Assembly (NCBI GenBank): GCA_030590585.1
Contig: JAUUYD010000228.1
Location: 1 to 5,045, forward strand
Direction: 5' to 3'
Length of the DNA: 5,045 nucleotides
Source of the DNA: Spirochaeta sp.
Lineage (GTDB): Bacteria > Spirochaetota > Spirochaetia > Spirochaetales_E > Spirochaetaceae_B
The first letter of the stretch is position 1. Each line of letters starts with the position of its first letter. Both the position numbers and the translations under genes were made by a program. Of this stretch, positions 1 through 5,045 are shown one piece after another. Below the pieces are notes generated by a model that had not been told where the DNA came from, did no database searches, and was given only the letters and a program-made list of their open reading frames with translations.

Positions 1-40
1 GACGGTTGAAATTAGCTCTGCCTTTTCATTTCAGCCCCCT

Positions 41-1801
41 TCAGATCGGGAAGCTGCCCTCCCCGGCGGCAGGAATTATTTTATTCACTACCGGGCGTTT
101 GATTTTCCGGGTGGAGGTTGTGGGCAGGGCTTCCTCTACAATGCGGATACGATCAATTCGCTTATAAGAGAGCAGTTCATGATTAACTGTCTTTACAGCC
201 TGTATCAAGTCTCTGCGAATGGCCTCGCTCTCAAGAGTTCCAAGGCTTTCATAGTGCTCCCGGCTGGGGAATATGATTGCTTCAATACCCTCGGCCCGGG
301 TGGCTTCATCAGCCAGAAATCCCCTCACCATTATCTGCTCGATCTGATGGTAGAGCTGGAAATGATCTTCCACTTCTTCGGGGAAGATGTTTTTTCCGCC
401 TTCGGAGACGATGAGATTTTTGCTCCGGCCGGTGAGGTAGAGATAGTTCTCCTTATCCAGGTATCCCAAATCACCGGTGCGCAGCCATCCTTCCTCATCG
501 AAAAGCTCAGCGGTGGCCTCTTCGTTCTTCCAGTAACCCTTACAGCAGATAGGCCCTTTGATGGCTACCTCTCCGATTCCCGACTCATCAGGATTGATGA
601 TAATCATCTTTATAAGGTGGAACACCTTTCCTACAGCCTTGATCTTGAAGGCATGAGCGGGATTCAGTGTGGAGATGGGTGATGTTTCCGTCATGCCGTA
701 TCCCTGCACGAAATCCAGCCCCAGTTCCTGGTAGCGGCGTACTGTTTCCGGCGCCAGAGGTCCCCCGCCGGAAATCAGATATTTCAGGTTATACAAATTG
801 GCCTTTTTGAGCAGGATGTTGCCGAAGAGTTTTTTACCGATATTCACCCCGAAGACGATTTTGAAAAACCCGCTGACCCGCATCAGCAGACCCACCAGGA
901 TGTGGGAGAAGAGTCCCTTGGCACGTACCTTCTTCATCATCCCTTTTAAAATTTTGTTGAACAGCAATGGAATTCCCATGAAGATGGTGACACCTCCGAA
1001 TTCCAGATCTTTCATGATTTTATCAATGACAATGGCCGGAGCAAAAACAATTTCACTGGCATGCTTGATGCCCTCCAGGAAGACTCCGGTCATACAATAG
1101 CTGTGGTGGATGGGCAGCAGCGCATACCAGACATCGCTCTGTTCCACCTGGAGGAAATCAGGGTGGCAGGCCAGGTAGACATCGGACATGAAATTCTTAT
1201 GAGTAAGCATGACGCCCTTTTCCAGACCGGTGGTTCCCGAAGTGAAGAGTATTGCGGCAAGGTCGTCTTCCCCGGCTTCTTCAAAGGCTTTCTTTTTACC
1301 TGCAGGGAGTTCGGTAATAAAGCTTCCGACTCCCCGGGTAAGGCTGATCTTGTGCTTGATTCCCGTACCTTTACTTCCCAGGGTTTCGTGTTTATCACCA
1401 TCGGCAATGAGGAAACGGGCTTCCACGAAAGTGATGAGACGGTCTGCGGTTTCATCCTCCATCTGGGCATCCATCGGGACGATAACCCCTCCGGCTTCAA
1501 GAGCGGCAAGATATCCCAGGGCCCACCAGGGTGAGTTCTTCCCTATCAGTACAACCCTGTCGCCTTTTTTGAGGCCTTTTGATACCAGCCATGATGCGAT
1601 ATTCACGACATATTCGAGGGCTTCCCGGTAGGTGATGCGGACTTCCTCGGGGGAGAACTGGGTGAATGCCGTCTGCTCCGGGTAGAGGTGTACCGAGAGG
1701 TGAAACTGCTCGGGAATGGTGGGCCATTCGCCTTTTATAAATTCTCCGCGGTAGGCGTCCAGAATATCCCAGGAGTTTTTTTCAGCTGTTTTTTCTGCCA
1801 T
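41..1801 (-). CDS. AMP-forming long-chain acyl-CoA synthetase-like protein (ANL superfamily)
   Basis: This 586-residue protein belongs to the ANL adenylate-forming superfamily. Such enzymes activate a carboxylic acid with ATP to an acyl-AMP and then usually pass it to CoA. Visible motifs, in order, are the phosphate-binding loop TSGTTGLEKG (about residues 187-196, with Glu where Pro is common), GYGMTET (367-373), TGDLG (442-446), the hinge-region GRSKN (458-462), and C-terminal TTSTRKIKR, whose Lys566 aligns with the catalytic lysine (Arg565 replaces the usual Gly). A basic, hydrophobic stretch at about 290-335, ahead of the GGGPLAPE segment, together with the length, fits the long-chain fatty acid subgroup (FadD/FAA1-like), which often associates with membranes. 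No signal peptide is seen. The start is supported by AAAAGGAG eight bases upstream. The gene lies 68 bases downstream of rlmN and probably has its own promoter. Substrate is inferred: an acyl-ACP synthetase or another acyl-acid ligase is possible. Confidence 0.9.
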   Translation of the reverse strand: MAEKTAEKNSWDILDAYRGEFIKGEWPTIPEQFHLSVHLYPEQTAFTQFSPEEVRITYREALEYVVNIASWLVSKGLKKGDRVVLIGKNSPWWALGYLAALEAGGVIVPMDAQMEDETADRLITFVEARFLIADGDKHETLGSKGTGIKHKISLTRGVGSFITELPAGKKKAFEEAGEDDLAAILFTSGTTGLEKGVMLTHKNFMSDVYLACHPDFLQVEQSDVWYALLPIHHSYCMTGVFLEGIKHASEIVFAPAIVIDKIMKDLEFGGVTIFMGIPLLFNKILKGMMKKVRAKGLFSHILVGLLMRVSGFFKIVFGVNIGKKLFGNILLKKANLYNLKYLISGGGPLAPETVRRYQELGLDFVQGYGMTETSPISTLNPAHAFKIKAVGKVFHLIKMIIINPDESGIGEVAIKGPICCKGYWKNEEATAELFDEEGWLRTGDLGYLDKENYLYLTGRSKNLIVSEGGKNIFPEEVEDHFQLYHQIEQIMVRGFLADEATRAEGIEAIIFPSREHYESLGTLESEAIRRDLIQAVKTVNHELLSYKRIDRIRIVEEALPTTSTRKIKRPVVNKIIPAAGEGSFPI

Positions 1802-1827
1802 AAAAGGGGCTCCTTTTATTCATTATA
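1802..1827 (-). promoter_or_regulatory. Putative -10 box, Shine-Dalgarno and small hairpin ahead of the acyl-CoA synthetase gene
   Basis: Read on the minus strand, a perfect TATAAT lies at 1827-1822 and is followed by AAAAGGAG at 1817-1810, eight bases before the ATG. No convincing -35 hexamer sits 15-19 bases upstream of the TATAAT, so the promoter call rests on the -10 box alone. If used, transcription would begin near position 1815 and give a leader of about 14 bases starting at the Shine-Dalgarno. The bases between the -10 box and the ATG form a 6-bp inverted repeat (AAAAGG, 4-base loop, CCTTTT; 1817-1802) that includes part of the Shine-Dalgarno. The ribosome binding site is firm; the promoter and hairpin are tentative. 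Confidence 0.4.
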
Positions 1828-1869
1828 GCGGAAAATGACCTCTGGCGCCGCTTTGATAGAGTTCATTCA

Positions 1870-2883
1870 TTAATCAGAGCGTTTGGTGGTAAGAAGTCCG
1901 CAGGCGGCATCGATATCCAGTCCCCGGCTGCGGCGAATTGTGGCGATAACACCCCGGTGATTCAGATCATCACGGAAACTTTCGATTCGCCCGGCAGGGC
2001 TCGGTGTTCCGGGAAAGTCGGGTATGGGGTGATAAGGGATGAGATTCACCCGGGCCCCAAGACCCTCGAGTATGCGGCTGAGCTCCCGGGAGTGCCGGGA
2101 TGAATCATTCATACCGTCGATCATCAGGTATTCAATGGTGAGACGACGGCGGCCCAGATCAGCTCGACGCAAAAACTCCAATACTTCAATAGCCGGGTAT
2201 CGGCGTTCATAGGGAATCAGATCGGCCCGTTCGTCAGGGAATGGTGAATGGAGGCTTAAAGCCAGGCGGCAGTTACTGGCTTCAAGCAGCCTATCCAGGC
2301 CCTCGAGTATACCGATTGTGGATACCGTGACTTTTTTCGGGCTGAAACCGAATCCCCAATCGGCGGTGAGTATTTCCAGGGTGGGAAGTACCGCATTCAG
2401 GTTGTCCATGGGCTCTCCCATACCCATGAATACAAAGTGGGTAACTTTATCCTCTTCAGGAAGGGAGCGGTATTGGTTGAGAATCTCTCCGGCGCTCAAG
2501 TTCCCCTGAAAACCCTGCCTGGCGGTCATGCAGAACTTACAGCCCCGGCGGCAGCCGATCTGAGTGGAAACGCAGAGGGTTCCCCGTTTTTCTTCGGGAA
2601 TCCAGGCGGTTTCCACCGAACGGTTGGAAGAGCTGAAAAGATATTTCTTTGTACCGTCTGTTGATACCGCAACCGATATGGGCTCACTTATTCCTATTTC
2701 ATAATTCTCCGACAGCCGGCTTCTGGCGGTTTTCGAGAGATTTGTCATGTCTTCAAATGATGCAGCCCGGTGTCTGTAAAGCCATTCCGCCAGCTGCCGG
2801 GCCGCGAAAGAGGGCAGGCCGAGTTCCGTGCTGACTGTTTTGAGTTCTTCCAGGGTTAATCCGAAAAGAGACGGTTTTGCCAT
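1870..2883 (-). CDS. rlmN: Dual-specificity 23S rRNA/tRNA adenine-C2 methyltransferase RlmN (radical SAM)
   Basis: This 337-residue protein has the normal length and motif order of RlmN, the cytoplasmic radical SAM enzyme that methylates C2 of A2503 in 23S rRNA and, in many bacteria, A37 of some tRNAs. The N-terminal accessory domain begins with the typical LxGLTLEEL segment (residues 6-14). The radical SAM motif is C111-x3-C115-x2-C118, holding the 4Fe-4S cluster. Cys104 in GTLCVSTQIG matches E. coli Cys118, and Cys328 in the C-terminal RSRGLDIDAACGLL matches the methyl-carrying Cys355. The GMGEPMDN motif (154-161) is also present. All key residues are intact, so the enzyme should be active. 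The start is chosen by family N-terminus, because no Shine-Dalgarno precedes it. Cfr, a C8 methylase relative, is less likely because the motif spacing and C-terminal tail fit RlmN. Confidence 0.97.
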   Translation of the reverse strand: MAKPSLFGLTLEELKTVSTELGLPSFAARQLAEWLYRHRAASFEDMTNLSKTARSRLSENYEIGISEPISVAVSTDGTKKYLFSSSNRSVETAWIPEEKRGTLCVSTQIGCRRGCKFCMTARQGFQGNLSAGEILNQYRSLPEEDKVTHFVFMGMGEPMDNLNAVLPTLEILTADWGFGFSPKKVTVSTIGILEGLDRLLEASNCRLALSLHSPFPDERADLIPYERRYPAIEVLEFLRRADLGRRRLTIEYLMIDGMNDSSRHSRELSRILEGLGARVNLIPYHPIPDFPGTPSPAGRIESFRDDLNHRGVIATIRRSRGLDIDAACGLLTTKRSD

Positions 2884-2889
2884 GAGGGG

Positions 2890-2918
2890 AATTTAGGTTT
2901 TCCATGGGCCGGGGTCAA
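2890..2918 (-). promoter_or_regulatory. Putative sigma70-type promoter of rlmN, placed for leaderless initiation
   Basis: On the minus strand, TTGACC (2918-2913; 5 of 6 matches to TTGACA) is followed after exactly 17 bases by TAAATT (2895-2890; 4 of 6 matches to TATAAT). Only six bases, CCCCTC, separate the -10 box from the rlmN ATG, so initiation seven bases downstream would fall on the A of the start codon. The promoter sits in the 59-base gap after the RNase HII-like gene. The hexamers and spacing are seen directly; promoter activity and the start site are inferred. The -10 match is modest, and read-through from upstream remains possible. Confidence 0.4.
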
Positions 2919-2942
2919 GAGGCGGCAGTCTTACTCTCCGGG

Positions 2943-3938
2943 TTAAAGCCGGCGGATAAGCAGATCCGGATTTACCGGCATGGCATGAGCTCTTTTTATG
3001 TCACTGATAAAGCGTTTTGCATCCCGGGGGTAGCCCGCGGTGGGGTGTATACCGGGAATTTTTTTCCGCCACCATGCATTGAAAAGTCTCATGGCGGATT
3101 CCCGGACATATTTGGCAAACATCGATGCCAAAGCCGTTTCCATAAAGAGTTCGTCGGCACCAACCAGAAACTCGATGTGCCGGTTTCCCACGGAGTAGGC
3201 CGAGCGTTTCTGTCCTTCTTCCAGGGCCCTTAGCGGAGCACCGGGTATAATCTCGGTGAGCCATTCGCCGTAGTAGCGGCGGCCGCCCTGCCTGTCGACG
3301 ATGATATGGTGAATATCACTGCTGCTCTTCCTGATATCCCCGGTATAAAGGGCCTTTTCAAGCAGCGGAGTGATGATGGACCGCAGGGCAGCGCCCTTTC
3401 CGTTATGAACTTTGAGCGCATTGTTGAAGGCCAGGGCGGGTACGAAACGCAGAATAGGCATCTCGAATTTTATACCCAGCTTGTCCAGAGCTGTTTTCAA
3501 GGCGGCACCTGGAAGAGGCGCTGTCTTCCGGGTTTGCAGTGAATCATTCCAGGGTACTTGAAACTCTTCTGCTCCGGTGAACCAGGGGGTTTCCCCCAGG
3601 GTCAGAACATCGGAGGCCGGACAGAGAGTCTTGATGAGCTGAGTAAAGGAACATGGCAGGGACAAGCCGGCCGCTTCCAGAAATGCCGTAACCCCGGCTT
3701 CCAGGGTTCTGATACCGGTTGAAGGGGAGTAGAGTACCTTGCTGTCCGCTACTGCAAGCCGCCGGGGATCTTTTTTATTTCGGGTAACAGAGTCAGAGAG
3801 GACATTGTAGAGTTCCGGGATGTCGTCCGGATGGGCGGCTTTTAATGCTGAACTGCCGGAAAATGTCGTCAGACACGCACAAAACGGGCCGAGGCTGGGT
3901 CCGAGGGCGGCTTCATCAAGTCCGGAACGAAAAATCAT
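2943..3938 (-). CDS. Divergent, enlarged RNase HII-like protein
   Basis: This 331-residue protein shows an RNase HII (RNase H fold) pattern although it is longer than the usual 200-250 residues. The N-terminal DEAALGPSLGPF (residues 8-19) aligns with the family's DEAGRGPLAGPV. ADSKVL (64-69) aligns with the DSKKL segment, and IIVDRQGG (212-219) with the strand carrying the third catalytic Asp. VGADELF...ALASMFAKYVRE (259-280) aligns with the helix region ADS...AAASIxAKVxRD, and HPTAGYP (298-304) with the HKGYGT loop. D8, E9, D215 and D262 would form the metal site, so nuclease activity is plausible. Two features are unusual: the Gly-Arg of the ribonucleotide-sensing GRG motif is replaced by Ala11-Leu12, and about 110 extra residues (about 95-205) separate the DSK segment from the third Asp. 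The start overlaps the upstream stop as ATGA, with no good Shine-Dalgarno, suggesting translational coupling. It may not be the cell's main RNase HII, so no symbol is given. Confidence 0.72.
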   Translation of the reverse strand: MIFRSGLDEAALGPSLGPFCACLTTFSGSSALKAAHPDDIPELYNVLSDSVTRNKKDPRRLAVADSKVLYSPSTGIRTLEAGVTAFLEAAGLSLPCSFTQLIKTLCPASDVLTLGETPWFTGAEEFQVPWNDSLQTRKTAPLPGAALKTALDKLGIKFEMPILRFVPALAFNNALKVHNGKGAALRSIITPLLEKALYTGDIRKSSSDIHHIIVDRQGGRRYYGEWLTEIIPGAPLRALEEGQKRSAYSVGNRHIEFLVGADELFMETALASMFAKYVRESAMRLFNAWWRKKIPGIHPTAGYPRDAKRFISDIKRAHAMPVNPDLLIRRL

Positions 3939-5045
3939 CCCCGGAAGAGACGATGACCCGTGGGAGGGAGGGCCACATGAATCTCAGGGCTGTTAAATAC
4001 CGTTTGGTCCCCCGCGGAAATGGGGGCGGATACTCCCAGAGAGGTTTTCATCCGATCCCGGTCCAGGCGAACTTCCTTTTTCCTTTCCGACATATTAAAC
4101 AGACCGATCCATCCGGTATCATTGCGGACTACCAAAGGTTCATGCTGTCCTCCGCCGATATTCGGAGCAATGCTGAGCTGTCCCTTCCGGCATTGCCTGA
4201 ACAACTCCAGAAAATTCATGATTGAGTCACATATCTCATCATTCAGCTTCCTTGTATCTCCGGAGAAGGTAATCATTCCCGAGGAGAGTATTACAGCACT
4301 TTTAAGGGACTTGGATAAAGAATCACAATTTTTCTTGAACAGATTCAGCGGCAGCATTCCGGAAGCATTAACCCATGAGACTTGATTCCATGCGGAACGG
4401 TGAAGAAGAGCTGAAGTGACCGACATGAGTTTTCGGCGTTTTTTTCGTGTTGAGAACCCTTCAATCAGGGTTATGGCAGGTGCCATAACCCTGGCATCCC
4501 AGACATCAGAGCTTGTTAGAAGCGGTAATCCGGAGGCGATAATCAGCACCTTGTTTCCAAGTACTTCACGAAGCAGGGACGATACAATTTTCAGTAAACT
4601 GCCTTCATTCACACTGTTGTTCGAGCGTAAACCCCGGGCAGCAGTATCGCCGACGCGCTCAAGATAATATGCTCTGAATCCCCACTGATCTTTCATGAGG
4701 GAGAAAGTTCTTTTTAAATGGGTAACAACTTCCGGTATTGTGATATCAAGAATATAAAGCGAATCTCGTTCCTCGGAGTATCCGGGAACAGTCATTGGAG
4801 ATCCGTTTTGAGCCTTTACCAGCCAGTTGCGATATTCCGCGGCGATATTGGATTTCTTTGACACGAGTAATGGCGCGAATCTCAATCCGGGAATGATATT
4901 TTGCTCACCAATAGTTCGTGAAAGGCTGCCCATACGGTCTTTGAAGGCTTCCGAAGGGACCAGCCAGTCGCCGATTTCCGATGCATAGTTCGGTCCTACG
5001 GCGAACCAGTCTACTTTTATCTTCCGGTTTCTGATTGAAGCCAGA
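3935..5045 (-). CDS. GH36 (alpha-galactosidase/melibiase)-like protein, 5'-truncated by the window edge, probably catalytically inactive
   Basis: The frame stays open to the right edge, so the N-terminus is outside; 369 codons are visible. The internal Met at 4933-4931 is not the likely start, because conserved sequence continues upstream of it. The pattern follows the family 36 barrel: KVDWF then GDWLVPSEAF (5016-4946) resembles the family's DDGWQ...GDW segment; IIPGLRFAPLLVS resembles GxxPGIWxAP; LYILDITIPEVVTHL resembles LDLTxPEV; and WGFRAYYLERV resembles WGFxYxKxD. Further on are SGLPL, DARVMAP and SWVNASGML. The C-terminal part, with VVRNDTGWIGLFNMSE and a closing VALPPTGHRLFRG, fits the beta-sandwich domain that ends these enzymes. 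The nucleophile Asp position holds Glu (codon 4660-4658), and the DPD acid/base motif reads Ala-Ser-Gly (4366-4358). The coding sequence appears more AT-rich than its neighbours. It overlaps the RNase HII-like gene by 4 bases. Family placement rests on motif order recalled by eye; fold-level similarity to other clan-D hydrolases is possible. Confidence 0.65.
   Translation of the reverse strand, partial: LASIRNRKIKVDWFAVGPNYASEIGDWLVPSEAFKDRMGSLSRTIGEQNIIPGLRFAPLLVSKKSNIAAEYRNWLVKAQNGSPMTVPGYSEERDSLYILDITIPEVVTHLKRTFSLMKDQWGFRAYYLERVGDTAARGLRSNNSVNEGSLLKIVSSLLREVLGNKVLIIASGLPLLTSSDVWDARVMAPAITLIEGFSTRKKRRKLMSVTSALLHRSAWNQVSWVNASGMLPLNLFKKNCDSLSKSLKSAVILSSGMITFSGDTRKLNDEICDSIMNFLELFRQCRKGQLSIAPNIGGGQHEPLVVRNDTGWIGLFNMSERKKEVRLDRDRMKTSLGVSAPISAGDQTVFNSPEIHVALPPTGHRLFRG
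4466..4493. repeat. Perfect 13-bp inverted repeat with 2-base spacer inside the GH36-like gene
   Basis: CAGGGTTATGGCA at 4466-4478 is followed by GG and then by its exact reverse complement TGCCATAACCCTG at 4481-4493. In the mRNA this would fold as a 12-bp stem with a 4-base loop. It lies wholly within coding sequence (A147 third base to L156, numbering from the Met at 4933). No U-run follows it on either strand, so it does not look like an intrinsic terminator. It could be a DNA-binding dyad, an mRNA structure, or a chance or recombination-derived palindrome. Confidence 0.9.

Noticed and set aside
1..40. On the minus strand after the synthetase stop, AAGGGGG followed by ATG and a five-codon frame ending in TAA.
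   Set aside because: It is too short to be a gene. It may precede a gene that starts beyond the left edge, but nothing further can be seen.
745..774. 9-bp perfect inverted repeat (TTTCCGGCG ... CGCCGGAAA, 12-base spacer) in the acyl-CoA synthetase gene.
   Set aside because: A repeat of this length and spacing is expected about once by chance in a window of this size. It falls in the conserved GGGPLAPE coding segment.
1061..1534. Long plus-strand open frames (for example 1061-1534, 179-682 and 3845-4225).
   Set aside because: They lie antisense to clearly recognisable genes, show no family motifs, and have composition explained by the opposite-strand codons.
1837..1850. 14-base inverted copy of 749-762 (CGGCGCCAGAGGTC), one in the intergenic gap and one in the synthetase gene.
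   Set aside because: A single 14-base match between any two sites in 5 kb has roughly a one in ten chance. There are no further copies in the window and no flanking similarity.
1802..1869. Possible rho-independent terminator after rlmN (AGCGG ... CCGCT, 16-base loop).
   Set aside because: The stem is only 5 bp with a long loop and no following U-run.
4439..4445. A AAA AAA slippery-type heptamer in the GH36-like frame, about 20 bases downstream of the large palindrome.
   Set aside because: The hairpin is upstream, not downstream as a -1 stimulator would be. The -1 frame ends after about 25 codons without recognisable sequence, and runs of seven A are common in Lys-rich coding sequence.

Overview
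The window holds four genes, all on the minus strand and reading from the right edge to the left: a 5'-truncated glycoside hydrolase family 36 (alpha-galactosidase)-like gene, a divergent and enlarged RNase HII-like gene, rlmN (23S rRNA/tRNA adenine-C2 methyltransferase, radical SAM), and an AMP-forming long-chain acyl-CoA synthetase-like gene. Coding density is very high. The only gaps between genes are 59 and 68 bases, plus about 40 bases at the left edge. No tRNA, rRNA, CRISPR array, insertion sequence or convincing rho-independent terminator is visible. Long plus-strand open frames are antisense shadows of the four genes.

The organism is a bacterium of moderate GC content. The GH36-like gene looks more AT-rich than the others. 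The gene mix, including a long-chain acyl-CoA synthetase of about 590 residues and a DEA.xGP-type RNase HII relative, would suit a free-living spirochaete or a similar Gram-negative-type lineage. This placement is an inference from general appearance and is not demonstrated by the sequence.

Right part (2943-5045): the GH36-like gene and the RNase HII-like gene overlap by 4 bases (ATGA) and are probably translated as a coupled pair. The GH36-like protein keeps the recognisable barrel and C-terminal beta-domain pattern, but the residues aligned with the catalytic nucleophile and acid/base aspartates are replaced, so it looks like a pseudoenzyme. Its coding sequence also contains a perfect 13-bp inverted repeat with a 2-base spacer. 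The RNase HII-like protein keeps the four expected acidic residues. It lacks the canonical Gly-Arg-Gly motif and has a long central insertion.

Left part (41-2942): rlmN has a plausible sigma70-type promoter placed so close to its ATG that the transcript would be leaderless, and it has no Shine-Dalgarno sequence. The acyl-CoA synthetase gene has a strong Shine-Dalgarno sequence, a TATAAT box just upstream, and a small hairpin that could cover the ribosome binding site. rlmN and the synthetase gene are housekeeping types with no obvious functional link to each other. The unusual content lies in the right-hand pair.
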